IMG/VR virus record: IMGVR_UViG_3300029286_000009
Coordinates: 186,001-250,000 of that record
Reading direction: 5' to 3' (one strand)
From: a virus
DNA length: 64,000 nucleotides
Positions 29,899-39,012 of the stretch are shown here, one piece after another. The first letter of the stretch is position 1, and every line of letters starts with the position of its first letter. The position numbers were made by a program, and so were the translations under genes. Below the pieces are notes generated by a model, which worked only from the letters and a program-made list of their open reading frames with translations, searched no databases and was not told where the DNA came from.

Positions 29899-31125
29899 AT
29901 GGCGGAAGTTTTGAGTCAAGAAGTAGTTGTATATCAAGAGCATATAGTGGATTTTTATGGAGACCAAATTATATCGATACAGGATGAAAATAATGATGTG
30001 TGGTCTCCTGTAAAGGGATTGTGTGGTGCGATTGGCATCAAAGGTGTCCAAGACCAGATTAACAAAATTAAAAATGACGGGGCCTTCAGATTCAAGGCTA
30101 GCCTTGTAACTGCCCTAGATGGTAAGAATTACTCAACTTTTTGTATTCACGCTGATGATATTCCGATGTGGTTAGCAACAATTGGTACCGGTCGCGTTGA
30201 TGAGAGTGTAAAAAGTAAGTTGATTCTATATAAGAGAGAGTGTGCTAATGTATTGCGGGACTACTGGACTAAGGGTGCTGCTGTAAATCCCCGTTTGGGT
30301 AATCTTGATGTAGACCAGATTAAGAACATTGTTAATGAAGCTCTACAGGTTGCATTGGACGAATACAGACAGGCTAGGACGCCTGAGGAAATTGCTCAAC
30401 TTATCTTTGAGCGAGACGTTGTTATTTTGGCTGAGACGGCGAACCGTGTAGAAAGTCCCTTTCGTGATTCTATTTACAGACGCATCGAAGTGCTTATGGA
30501 CAGTCGTTTTGGTAAACTAGAACCTGCTGAAGAAGCAGAATTAGTAAAGGGACTTACTCCTTTGACCGAGAGCCTATTCCGTAAGCTATATTTGGGGCAG
30601 GGTTGGTGCCGAGATAAACTAGCTCTTTATTTCCCTAAGGAACTGAGTAGCAAGACACAGTTTGACCAGCTCCTAAAGATGTGGGATATTCCAGCACCTA
30701 AAAGGCAGTCTAGAACTTCTATCGCTTTCGCCCGCCGACTTTTGCGAGAAAATCATGTTAATAAGAAGACCATAAATCAGTTGATTACTGAGTTCAATAG
30801 GTCGCGGGAGTCTATTTTGCGGGCTATCAGTGATCAATGGAATTCTTTGAACAAGTCTTTCAAGAAATATTGCACCGCAGGCATAATTCCTAAAGGCAGG
30901 GCTTACAGTGATTATATTGATAGGTCTCCACTTTGGGTAGCCAAGCGTGAAGCTTTTAAGGAGACTTTTGATAATACTTGTTTCTATTGTGGATACCAGT
31001 CCCCTACTGGTATTGCGGTACACCATCTAAACTATATCCGTAGCGGACAAGAACTACCAACAGATTTGGAAATTGTTTGTAACACTTGCCACCAGAAGCG
31101 GCACAAAGAGAAGTATAACGTGTAA
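29899..31125 (+). CDS. P22_AR_N / central domain / HNH fusion protein
   Basis: 408 residues, ribosome site GTAAGGAGAGGTTAA. Residues about 15-130 are a P22 antirepressor N-terminal domain (FYGDQIISIQDENNDVWSPV, then KRECANVLRDYW). Residues about 210-260 carry the shared central block (LTESLFRKLYLGQGWCRDKL, then ALYFP). The C-terminus has an HNH domain (CFYCG, AVHHLNY, CNTCH). Same architecture as the products at 7894 and 37241, with about one-third identity in the central block by eye. Likely a sequence-specific nuclease or regulator derived from antirepressors. Confidence 0.75.
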   Translation: MAEVLSQEVVVYQEHIVDFYGDQIISIQDENNDVWSPVKGLCGAIGIKGVQDQINKIKNDGAFRFKASLVTALDGKNYSTFCIHADDIPMWLATIGTGRVDESVKSKLILYKRECANVLRDYWTKGAAVNPRLGNLDVDQIKNIVNEALQVALDEYRQARTPEEIAQLIFERDVVILAETANRVESPFRDSIYRRIEVLMDSRFGKLEPAEEAELVKGLTPLTESLFRKLYLGQGWCRDKLALYFPKELSSKTQFDQLLKMWDIPAPKRQSRTSIAFARRLLRENHVNKKTINQLITEFNRSRESILRAISDQWNSLNKSFKKYCTAGIIPKGRAYSDYIDRSPLWVAKREAFKETFDNTCFYCGYQSPTGIAVHHLNYIRSGQELPTDLEIVCNTCHQKRHKEKYNV

Positions 31126-31136
31126 GGGAAGGTATA

Positions 31137-31766
31137 ATGGACTTTGAAATAGAAGTTAGGTCAGCAGGTGAGCTTTGTGAGAAGCTTCGTAATGTTACGT
31201 TGAGGGGCAGTACAATACCCCCTTATTTGAATTCTTTTATTAGAATTGAAACCTTTAACCCCCGCAATTTATCACCGTGTCAGCGGTACGCTTTATTACC
31301 GGAGCTCAAGAAAATAGAGGAATTGCGGTGGGAAATTCTTAGAGAATACGGGCAAGACATTTTACAGCTAAATGGCTATCTGAAGTGTCACTACCCAGAT
31401 AAGACTATTGACATATTACCGCCGGTCTGTGAGGAGTATGTAACACCTTGGGGTGAGTTGAAAGCCATCATAAACGACGGGTTGCATCGGGTATTTTTAG
31501 CCTATCAGATGGGTATTCCTGTGAACGTTGCTTACATTAGGGGGGTGCATCCGGGTTACCCCTATTACGCGCATATGAATCCCAAAGGATTTGACGACAT
31601 TGAACTTATAGAGGAAATACCGGAGAATTATGTGAAGAAGTTTCATGTTGCCAAAAACCACAAAGAGCTTTTCAGAAATTTCAGTAGTAAATTTGAGAAC
31701 GTAGGGGACTCAAGACCTAGGAAACAAGAGACCTTCCCTGAGGAAGTTTTAAAGCTTTTGGGATAA
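31137..31766 (+). CDS. ParB/Srx-like domain protein
   Basis: 209 residues. The segment LPPVCEEYVTPWGELKAIIN followed by DGLHRVFLAYQMGIPVNVAY fits the ParB/sulfiredoxin-like fold, whose hallmark is a G(H/L)HR motif after a short strand. DNA-binding helices of partition ParB proteins are not evident. Could act as a nuclease, kinase or CTPase-like regulator; unassigned. Confidence 0.5.
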   Translation: MDFEIEVRSAGELCEKLRNVTLRGSTIPPYLNSFIRIETFNPRNLSPCQRYALLPELKKIEELRWEILREYGQDILQLNGYLKCHYPDKTIDILPPVCEEYVTPWGELKAIINDGLHRVFLAYQMGIPVNVAYIRGVHPGYPYYAHMNPKGFDDIELIEEIPENYVKKFHVAKNHKELFRNFSSKFENVGDSRPRKQETFPEEVLKLLG

Positions 31767-31847
31767 ACAATCTAGAGGTACAAGACACACAATTGAACCG
31801 GCTAGAAACAAACCTACACATGTAACTATCTTCTCGGACTGGAAAAA

Positions 31848-32918
31848 ATGACAGAACGCTATCAAAATTTGGCTTTGACGTTGCGCCCGCAACAGTTCAA
31901 AAATTTTATTTACAATGATCACATTGTAACGATACTGAAGAACATTGTCACGTCTGGTAAAATTCCGGCAGGTTTGCTCTTCTCTGGCTCGCGGGGACTA
32001 GGGAAGACAACTCTGTCTCGTTTATTTGCCAGAGCAATTAATTGTAATAGCAGAAAAACTGCAGAACCTTGTGGTAAGTGTGAAAGCTGTCAATTATCTA
32101 TGGCACAGAGACATCCTGATATATTAGAAATTAGTGGGTCTACTAACGGGAATATAGAGGATATAAGGCGTATTATAGAGCAGGCTATGCTTACTCCGGC
32201 AATTGGTAACTACAAGGTATTTATTATTGATGAAGCTCAGGGGCTGGGCAGATCTACAGCTTCATGGAATTCACTATTAAAGATTTTAGAAGAGCCGCCC
32301 CCACATGTCGTTTGGTTGTTTTGCACGACTGAAAAGGTCAAGATACCTGAAACGATTAAGTCGAGGTTAATAACGTTAGACTTAAAGTTAATTCCTACCC
32401 CTATAATTGAGAACTACCTTAAGAAGTTGCTTGCTGATGTTAAAGGCGAATCGGTTGCTCCCGTTGTTGCTCGCGTTGCCTGTAATTCTATGCGGGATGC
32501 CCTGACTTTGTTAGAGAAAGTGATATTGTACTGTAAAACCCCCAAGATTGGGTTTACGGAAGCTAACGCATTGATAGCCTTGGGGGCGTTTGACGAAACC
32601 AAGACAGCCTGTATTCTGGATGCCATAAATAGACATGACTGTAAGGATTTGTGGTGTATACTAGAGGGGCTAGTTGATTCGGGGGTGGATTTTGATACTC
32701 TATATAATGATGCCTTAGTCGCAGGAGTTACTAATCTGATGGGAGTAATGTTGGGGGCACAGGTTGATAGAGGGGATTTGTATCAACCTTTTGTACAAAT
32801 GGGCTCTCCTCGTATATTATATTTATCGGACGTGCTGGCACGGCGTAGTAAGCAATTTCATGAGGCTGAAAATAAGAAGTTCGTTCTAAGACTAATAGCG
32901 TTGGAGTTGTGTGCATAA
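31848..32918 (+). CDS. dnaX: DNA polymerase III gamma/tau-type clamp-loader ATPase
   Basis: 356 residues, shorter than bacterial tau and close to gamma. AAA+ motifs: GSRGLGKTT (47-55), Walker B VFIIDEA (124-130) and sensor-like residues after ILEEPPPHVVWLFCTTE. Zinc module C66, C75, C78, C81 (CNSRKTAEPCGKCESC). The SRC motif is SRL (KSRL). It would load a sliding clamp for phage replication. The next gene starts on its stop codon and resembles a delta subunit. Confidence 0.85.
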   Translation: MTERYQNLALTLRPQQFKNFIYNDHIVTILKNIVTSGKIPAGLLFSGSRGLGKTTLSRLFARAINCNSRKTAEPCGKCESCQLSMAQRHPDILEISGSTNGNIEDIRRIIEQAMLTPAIGNYKVFIIDEAQGLGRSTASWNSLLKILEEPPPHVVWLFCTTEKVKIPETIKSRLITLDLKLIPTPIIENYLKKLLADVKGESVAPVVARVACNSMRDALTLLEKVILYCKTPKIGFTEANALIALGAFDETKTACILDAINRHDCKDLWCILEGLVDSGVDFDTLYNDALVAGVTNLMGVMLGAQVDRGDLYQPFVQMGSPRILYLSDVLARRSKQFHEAENKKFVLRLIALELCA

Positions 32919-33796
32919 TGTATTTTTCTGATTTTATAAGCAACCCTACCAGGGCTAAGTCTTATTTTCTTTCAGGTAAAGATGATTTCCTGAAAGAATA
33001 TCTGGTGGGATACATTTCTAAGATGCACAATAAGTCAGTTATTCGTTTGGATAAAAAGCAGCCCCCGAAGTATATGGGTAGTTCATTCTTATTCAGGGAG
33101 GAACCTTTGTGGGTAGTTGATCCAGCAACCACTTTCATTCCCGAGGGGCTTGCTATAAAGTTAGGTAATAAAATAACTAAGCCTTATACTAGTGCTGGAT
33201 ATGTAGAGATTGTTTGTAGTTTGACTTTCGATAATCAAATTGAGGACTTTGTAAAGCAATTGGCTTTAGTGGCGGGGCTAAATACTAGTTCAGAGTTCAT
33301 CAAATATATATGTTATCTAAACCAATATGACCCATGTTCTTGCTGTAATACAGTTAACTTGATAAGTTTGCATAAGAACATTTCTTTCGAAGAGATACCA
33401 CTAATTAGTGGTAGTATTGTGAACCCAGATATAACTACTACTGTTAATCATTTTGTAGATGGGAAGTATAGTTACGTCTTAACTGACATTATACAGGCTA
33501 AGGTTGACTCTAGATTGCTTTGTTTCATTCTAGCAGATACGATTGCACGTGCCATGGATACAGTTGGGGTGGTGAAACCTACGTGGATGCAAAGGCGTTT
33601 ACTGCAGCTCTGGTCTAAGTTAGAACCACTAAATGTAGGTATTATTCTGTCTACTCTAAATTCAATCCATAGAGATATCTTGTCTCCCACAGCAGTCATA
33701 CGATCGCGTCTAGTTTATTTAGTGGCGTATATTGGGGGATGGTCAAATATTAACATAGGAGATGTCAATAGAAATAATGGATATTACGAAGAATGA
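32918..33796 (+). CDS. Probable clamp-loader delta-like subunit
   Basis: About 292 residues from the ATG overlapping the dnaX-like stop (TAATG). The N-terminus (FLSGKDDFLKEYLVGYISKM) resembles the start of DNA polymerase III delta (YxLxGxExxLxxExxxxI), and the C-terminal helices (LLQLWSKLEPLNVGIILSTL, with NSIHRDIL) fit its collar domain. The gene order dnaX-holA supports it. No nucleotide-binding motif, as expected for delta. Confidence 0.55.
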   Translation: MYFSDFISNPTRAKSYFLSGKDDFLKEYLVGYISKMHNKSVIRLDKKQPPKYMGSSFLFREEPLWVVDPATTFIPEGLAIKLGNKITKPYTSAGYVEIVCSLTFDNQIEDFVKQLALVAGLNTSSEFIKYICYLNQYDPCSCCNTVNLISLHKNISFEEIPLISGSIVNPDITTTVNHFVDGKYSYVLTDIIQAKVDSRLLCFILADTIARAMDTVGVVKPTWMQRRLLQLWSKLEPLNVGIILSTLNSIHRDILSPTAVIRSRLVYLVAYIGGWSNINIGDVNRNNGYYEE

Positions 33797-34202
33797 TAGG
33801 GCTTTCTATACTGCCGCTATAGACTTTGTGACTGAAAACCTTGAGATAGTAAACAATTTTGTTGCTCTAAATGGGTTGTCGGGGTCGTTGGGCCAGGATT
33901 TGTCTGACGTGGTCATAATAGGCATCAAGAAGTGGCTAACGAGTCCAGAAGGTGAGGGTTGGTTGGGTACCTTAGGATATAAACGTTCTGGTAAACCTGA
34001 AAAGACTTATTTAGATCGGGTATGTCCAGTTTGTAGCGGAATACATATGCGGTATGCTAATGTAAGATGTGAGCGGTGTGGGCGCTATATGTGCCATCCT
34101 TGTACGTCTGTAGTTGATTCTAGATATCATATCATATGGTGTGACCATTGTATCGCAGACGTGGCGTTAATAAACTTTCCTAGTAGCATTAGAGAATACT
34201 AG
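33762..34202 (+). CDS. Zinc-binding protein of unknown function
   Basis: 146 residues, overlapping the upstream gene by 35 bases. A cysteine-rich domain of about 95-135 has CPVC, CERCG, CHPC and CDHC, arranged like a treble-clef or RING-type two-zinc fold. N-terminal helices are acidic. Function unknown. Confidence 0.5.
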   Translation: MSIEIMDITKNDRAFYTAAIDFVTENLEIVNNFVALNGLSGSLGQDLSDVVIIGIKKWLTSPEGEGWLGTLGYKRSGKPEKTYLDRVCPVCSGIHMRYANVRCERCGRYMCHPCTSVVDSRYHIIWCDHCIADVALINFPSSIREY

Positions 34203-34225
34203 TTTTTTTATTTAGGAGGCTTATA

Positions 34226-34468
34226 ATGGCAAGAGAGTGGGAGGAGACCCCAGAAGCTGACAATCTGGATTATGATGACAACCCCTACATTTCTCCGGGT
34301 GATAATGCTTCTCGTCGGTATTGGGCACGTGAAGCATGGTTATACCGCCCAGAAGACTTAGAGGAGCATGACAGTCGCCGTGGGACTGACCGGAGGTATA
34401 TGCGTGGTATGAACAAATATTTGCGAGACGAACTTCGTTTGCGAAATAATACTGAGGGGTTGGTTTGA
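34226..34468 (+). CDS. Small highly charged protein
   Basis: 80 residues, ribosome site TTAGGAGGCTTATA. Very rich in Asp, Glu and Arg (EDLEEHDSRRGTDRRYMRGM), probably largely disordered. Not recognised; overlaps the next gene by 4 bases. Confidence 0.5.
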   Translation: MAREWEETPEADNLDYDDNPYISPGDNASRRYWAREAWLYRPEDLEEHDSRRGTDRRYMRGMNKYLRDELRLRNNTEGLV

Positions 34469-34650
34469 TGAAGAAAACAGGTAAATTTTTTCAGAAAATG
34501 TTAGGGGATATACATAACGAAACTTGTATGTGTCGGCGTTGTCGTGCTAGGGTAGATGCTATGGAAAGGCGTCCCATACGCTTAGACTCAATACGGAACT
34601 GGGATGATGTTAGGGAAATTACCGAAGTTACAGAAGAATATAACGAATAG
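34465..34650 (+). CDS. Small basic CxxC protein
   Basis: 61 residues. CMCRRCRARVDAMERRPI holds two close CxxC motifs, basic. Overlaps the MetAP gene by 47 bases in another frame. Confidence 0.45.
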   Translation: MMKKTGKFFQKMLGDIHNETCMCRRCRARVDAMERRPIRLDSIRNWDDVREITEVTEEYNE

Positions 34651-35353
34651 TCAAAATTTACGAGAGGCTGGACGTGTCCTACGGGACGCGTTCAACCTCA
34701 TCTTAACGTATGTCCAGCCGGGGGTCTCCTTGCAGGATATAGACTTTCGTGTAGAGAAATTCTTACGTCAAAACCACGCCTTGTCCACGCCCCGTCTCCT
34801 CAATTTTCCTTACCAGTTTTCGGCATCCATTAATTATGAAGTAGTAAATGGATACCCAGATGATAGGTGTGTGGTAGCAGGCGATATAATATCAATAGAT
34901 ATGGGCATTTTTTGTAGGGGTGTGTTTGTGGATAAAGCGGTGTCTGTTGCATTTCCTCCAGTTAGTGGTAAAGTAGCTTACTTACTTAAAGCCGCACAAG
35001 ACTGCTTAGATGTAGGAATACGGTCTTCTGCAGCGGGAGCTAATAATAAGATTATAGGGAAGATGATAGAAATGACAGCGAATTATTACGGAATGTCTAC
35101 ATCTCCTCGCTTCTCTGGGCATGCTATAGGTGAGGAGCCACATATGTATCCTTTAATACCCAATGTGGCTAACGCTGCGGTTGAGGAGGTTATACTGAGA
35201 GAAGGGCAGAGTATTACGATTGAACCCATAGTATTCTATGGCAGTTCTCATTCTATCGATTCTTCAAAACATCTTATTATTTCTGACTCAATAAGTGCTC
35301 ACTTTGAAGAGACTATAATTATTCATAGTAACCATGTTGAGGTTGTGACATGA
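34604..35353 (+). CDS. map: Methionine aminopeptidase, type I-like
   Basis: About 249 residues. The two metal-binding Asp (Asp99, Asp110), His173 (SGHAIG), Glu207 (TIEP) and Glu235 fit the pita-bread fold. The His that lines the catalytic pocket (CHGIP in E. coli) is Asn82 here (VNGYP), which may lower or change activity. His180 is kept. It would remove initiator Met from phage proteins. A phage MetAP is unusual. The exact start is uncertain, since the first ATG overlaps the upstream gene by 47 bases. Confidence 0.85.
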   Translation: MMLGKLPKLQKNITNSQNLREAGRVLRDAFNLILTYVQPGVSLQDIDFRVEKFLRQNHALSTPRLLNFPYQFSASINYEVVNGYPDDRCVVAGDIISIDMGIFCRGVFVDKAVSVAFPPVSGKVAYLLKAAQDCLDVGIRSSAAGANNKIIGKMIEMTANYYGMSTSPRFSGHAIGEEPHMYPLIPNVANAAVEEVILREGQSITIEPIVFYGSSHSIDSSKHLIISDSISAHFEETIIIHSNHVEVVT

Positions 35354-35682
35354 AAGAACTTCTATTTGTTATATGTGCTTATTCACTGGCAAGTATACTA
35401 GTTGAACAAGGTATTTTTAAAGAGCCCCGCGAATGGCTAAAATCTTGTGTGGCAGACAATTCTAACTGGTTGCTACGCAAGTTTTGTGCTTTAATCCGTT
35501 GTATGTGGTGTGCGGGGGTATGGTGCGGATTTATACTATGTTGGATGGGGTTTAATATAGTAGATATAAATCACTGGGATTTTTTCTTTTGTGGGCTGAT
35601 AAGCGGTTTTACTACGTATTTAATTCATCAATTTATGTTGCGTTTAGATATATATTTGAAAGAATTTGGGATTGAGTCTTAA
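35350..35682 (+). CDS. Small membrane protein, CxxCxGxW type
   Basis: 110 residues, ATGA overlap. Two or three hydrophobic segments. The motif CALIRCMWCAGVWCGFILCW resembles the DUF1360 family, known from phages and sporulation genes. Membrane location likely; function unknown. Confidence 0.5.
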   Translation: MKELLFVICAYSLASILVEQGIFKEPREWLKSCVADNSNWLLRKFCALIRCMWCAGVWCGFILCWMGFNIVDINHWDFFFCGLISGFTTYLIHQFMLRLDIYLKEFGIES

Positions 35683-35700
35683 TTGGCTCTCTGACAGGGA

Positions 35701-36165
35701 ATGTTAATCGTGACCTATTGGGACGATGAGGATAATAGAAAGGTATTAAGGGAAGAAAAACTGCGTGAAAAGCGGGGGCTCCTTGTTAAATCTGCTCCTC
35801 CACCAGTTGAGTCAGCTATAGATAAAGAACATTTAGATAAGGTTCTTGCTATCTTAGAGCAACAAATGCAATTGACTGCCGCACAAACACAGCAGCTGAA
35901 CGAATTGCATCAAGCATTAGATAACCAAGGGCAGGTTTTATCTAAGCTTTTAGAAAAAGAACCTGTTGTTATAACAGAAGGTGGCATTACAAAAACTGTA
36001 AAGAGGGCTTCCGAAGAATTGCCTATTCTTGGTGATATTGATGTAAATGTTGTGGATACTTCAGGTATCGAGACACAGGGGGAGGCAGGAGAGCAAAAAA
36101 CAGAGGGCAATAGCGTAAAAGACCGTGTAGCTAGACTACGGGAATTAAAGAACAAGGGGAAATAA
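35701..36165 (+). CDS. Coiled-coil protein next to actin-like ATPase
   Basis: 154 residues. N-terminal basic stretch, then a predicted coiled coil (LDKVLAILEQQMQLTAAQTQ, then QLNELHQALDNQGQVLSKLL) and an acidic disordered tail ending in a basic helix. Position before the actin-like gene makes an adaptor possible (compare ParR or other segregation partners). That is inference only. Confidence 0.5.
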   Translation: MLIVTYWDDEDNRKVLREEKLREKRGLLVKSAPPPVESAIDKEHLDKVLAILEQQMQLTAAQTQQLNELHQALDNQGQVLSKLLEKEPVVITEGGITKTVKRASEELPILGDIDVNVVDTSGIETQGEAGEQKTEGNSVKDRVARLRELKNKGK

Positions 36166-36167
36166 AG

Positions 36168-37223
36168 ATGGAGCAAAATCAGGAATTACTTAAAGAAATA
36201 CCGGTATCTATTTCTTATCTTTCAGGAATCGGAGTCGATATTGGAACTAGCTTTCTTCAAGTAGCGAGAGAGAGAACAGATGGCAAGGTTGAGTTTGTGT
36301 CTGAAAGGGACGCTTTCTATGCGATTAAACCCACGTCGGCGGTATCCGCAAAATTTATTGAAAAATCTCTTGTTCAGAAGGGGGCTTTTGTCTTAAAATC
36401 TGATGGCATCTTTTATGTAGTGGGTAGAGAGGCGATTGCTACAGCGATAGAAAGGGGTGGCTCGGTGGAGAGACCACTAAAGAAGGGTGTCCTTAGTATG
36501 AAGGATAAAGATGCAATGGGAATGCTTGCGGTTTTGCTTAAGTCGCTTGTCAAAGAAGCTCAAACCCCAGGAGAAATATGTGTTTATTCCTATCCGGCTG
36601 ACCCGTTAGACCAGTCGTTTGATGTAGTATATCATCAACATAGGATGGGAGAAATTCTAGGTAAAATGGGGTATAAAGCTGTACCACTGTTGGAATCAGA
36701 AGCTTTAGCGTACAGTGAGCTTATGGATGAAGATTTAACCGGAATTGCGGTTTCATGCGGTGCTGGTATGTTTAATTTTGCGTGTTTTTCAGTTGGACAG
36801 TGTCTTCTTAGCTTCAGTATAGCCCAAGGTGGTGATTACATTGATAAATCTGTAGCTAAACCTCTAGACATTTCGGAGACCGAAGTGCAGGCGGAAAAGG
36901 AAAGTCCAACTATGGATTTGAATAATCCTAAAGGACAGATACAAGAAACTATAGTGATGTATTATGACAATTTAATCAAATATGTTTGTGATGTCTTAGA
37001 AAAGAAGATTGGGCAGTTCGATGAAATGCCTAAATTCACTAAGCCTATAACTATAGTTATATCTGGAGGCACTAGTCTTCCTAAGGGCTTTATGGAAAAG
37101 ATGTCTGTTGCACTTTTATCTAAAAATTTTCCATTTACGATTGGCAACATAAAACGTGCAGGAGATCCGCTCACGGCAGTTGCGAATGGTTGTTTAATAT
37201 TTTCTCAAATGATGAGAGAATAA
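36168..37223 (+). CDS. Actin-like (ParM/MreB superfamily) ATPase
   Basis: 351 residues. Phosphate-1 motif GVDIGTSF (22-29), a phosphate-2-like GAGMFNFACFS about residue 205, and the adenosine-type motif ISGGTSLPKGF about residue 300. The length fits bacterial actins of the ParM/Alp class. Such proteins form filaments that position or segregate DNA or phage particles. Jumbo phages more often encode tubulin-like PhuZ. None is visible here. Confidence 0.75.
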   Translation: MEQNQELLKEIPVSISYLSGIGVDIGTSFLQVARERTDGKVEFVSERDAFYAIKPTSAVSAKFIEKSLVQKGAFVLKSDGIFYVVGREAIATAIERGGSVERPLKKGVLSMKDKDAMGMLAVLLKSLVKEAQTPGEICVYSYPADPLDQSFDVVYHQHRMGEILGKMGYKAVPLLESEALAYSELMDEDLTGIAVSCGAGMFNFACFSVGQCLLSFSIAQGGDYIDKSVAKPLDISETEVQAEKESPTMDLNNPKGQIQETIVMYYDNLIKYVCDVLEKKIGQFDEMPKFTKPITIVISGGTSLPKGFMEKMSVALLSKNFPFTIGNIKRAGDPLTAVANGCLIFSQMMRE

Positions 37224-37240
37224 TCTTTAAGTAAAAAGGA

Positions 37241-38437
37241 ATGGAAAAAATGGGAAAGGAAATAGTAACAAAGGAATTTAATTTTATGGAAGACACTATT
37301 GTGGCGGTTGACCAAAACGATGTGTGGTATATTTCTCCACGACATATTTGTGAAAATGTAGGATTAGATTGGGCTTCTCAGAGTAGAAAAATTGAGAAGG
37401 AGTCTGAGAAGTTCAACCGTTGTCTTATGACAACAGTTGGTCACGATGGTAAACTGCGTGAAATGGTTATGATACCTGTGACACGTATAAATACATGGAT
37501 ATTGAGTATCAATGCAAAGCGTGTCAAAAACTTAAGAGTAAGAGCATATCTACGGAAATACCAAGATCAGCTATCCGATTGGTTGTATGAAGCGGGATTT
37601 CTAGGAGCGGCGGTAAATAAGGATGTGTTGTTACTCCCTGCGGAACGACAGGTGGAAGTATTGGGAGATGCTCTTCACAGAGCTCGCTTGCAAAGTGAAC
37701 CATTGAATGAGTATCAAGAGAAGATAGCGACCATTTTAGGTTTACCTGACTTAGAAGGGATGGATAAATATAAGACTCAGCGTCTGCAGATGTTGACAGA
37801 TGTTAAATTAGGTGTTGCTAGTCCTTTGTTCTCAAAAGGTTTGCGGGGAGTAGTAAGACTAACTGATGAACTATTTTACATCGCTTATATGATAGAAAGG
37901 TGGTGTGTTGATAAGCTGATTTGCTGTTTTCCACAAGACTTGCCCACGCCTGTGGCGATAGAGCAATATATAAGAGATAAAGGTTATTGTGAACCTTGGG
38001 TGGTTAAACCCATTAGGCACGCAGATGCACGAAGGGTGGTTAAGCTTAATACTCTGTTTAGCTATAGTATTTCTGATTTAATAATACGATTTAATAAACC
38101 AGCTGAATTGATACACAATGCTATGTTTAGAGTAGTAAAAGATATGGAGGATGTATTTACTGCGACTGAAGTTAAACTGGAACTTCCAGCCATAAGAGAC
38201 AGAGCCAGTATGTCAGCTAGGCGGGAGCAGTATATGAAAACGGCTGAGTGGTGGGATAAGCGAAACGCTTTTTTCAAAGTTTTCAATTGTTGTGTAGTTT
38301 GTGGGGATATGGAGGTTGCATCTTCGCGATTTGAGGCACACCACTTGCACTATGATACATTAGGATTTGAGTCACCTTGGGATTTAGTGCCCTTGTGTAA
38401 AGATTGTCATACTAAGGTAGAAGGAAGGAGTAGGTGA
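37241..38437 (+). CDS. P22_AR_N / central domain / HNH fusion protein
   Basis: 398 residues, start uncertain between two nearby ATGs. Residues about 10-125 are a P22 antirepressor N-terminal domain (VWYISPRHICENVGLDWASQ). The shared central block is weaker (LTDELFYIAYMIERWCVDKL, then CCFP). The C-terminal HNH (CVVCGDM, HHLHYDTLGFESPWDLVPLC, KDC) is clear. Third member of the fusion family. Sits between the actin-like gene and a small gene, an intergenic place typical of homing genes. Confidence 0.75.
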   Translation: MEKMGKEIVTKEFNFMEDTIVAVDQNDVWYISPRHICENVGLDWASQSRKIEKESEKFNRCLMTTVGHDGKLREMVMIPVTRINTWILSINAKRVKNLRVRAYLRKYQDQLSDWLYEAGFLGAAVNKDVLLLPAERQVEVLGDALHRARLQSEPLNEYQEKIATILGLPDLEGMDKYKTQRLQMLTDVKLGVASPLFSKGLRGVVRLTDELFYIAYMIERWCVDKLICCFPQDLPTPVAIEQYIRDKGYCEPWVVKPIRHADARRVVKLNTLFSYSISDLIIRFNKPAELIHNAMFRVVKDMEDVFTATEVKLELPAIRDRASMSARREQYMKTAEWWDKRNAFFKVFNCCVVCGDMEVASSRFEAHHLHYDTLGFESPWDLVPLCKDCHTKVEGRSR

Positions 38438-38438
38438 T

Positions 38439-38717
38439 ATGGCAAAAATAGAAGAACCAATTACAATTATGGGATTTGCATGGATAGATGATGATGGTGT
38501 TGTAAATTGGGCAACTAGAGAGGATATGGATGGGGTTAAACCGAAAGATCGCCCTAAGGATTGCATTTCATGTGTCATCGAAATTACTCCAACTAACGAA
38601 TGGGTAGATCGTGCCAAAAATGAATATGATTTCTTGGGGGATATTGCAGGAAGAATCAATCAATTTAATTCTGATTTAGAAGCTTTACAGAAATCAATAA
38701 AAATAGGGAGGGAATGA
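38439..38717 (+). CDS. Unknown small protein
   Basis: 92 residues, one base after the fusion gene stop. Mixed alpha/beta (ITIMGFAWIDDDGVVNWATR) with a coiled-coil end. Not recognised. Confidence 0.5.
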   Translation: MAKIEEPITIMGFAWIDDDGVVNWATREDMDGVKPKDRPKDCISCVIEITPTNEWVDRAKNEYDFLGDIAGRINQFNSDLEALQKSIKIGRE

Positions 38718-38718
38718 T

Positions 38719-39012
38719 ATGGCCAATTTTATACCAATTGAGCATCTTAACGAGGATTACGACGCGGATAGATATGCGATGACCCCATCTCGCCGCCGTA
38801 AAATTCACAAACACCGCAAGGAGATGGACCTGTACGGACCGAAATTACCTTATGATTTCGGGATATTTCGGCATAAATTCGGTCACCGATTTTATGAGTT
38901 TGAAGCTGTTTGTCCTAAGTGCGGGTATATAATGTACGTTACCAAACTGACTTGTGCAGTAATATGTAAGTGTGGAGAATTGGTTAAAGTAGGTCAACCA
39001 CCCCACGCCTAA
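38719..39012 (+). CDS. Zinc-ribbon protein truncated by IscB element
   Basis: 97 residues. CPKCGYIMYVTKLTCAVICK with CGEL gives a four-cysteine zinc ribbon. The last codons (PPHA and stop) lie within the IscB element's left end, so the original C-terminus was lost or altered. Confidence 0.5.
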   Translation: MANFIPIEHLNEDYDADRYAMTPSRRRKIHKHRKEMDLYGPKLPYDFGIFRHKFGHRFYEFEAVCPKCGYIMYVTKLTCAVICKCGELVKVGQPPHA

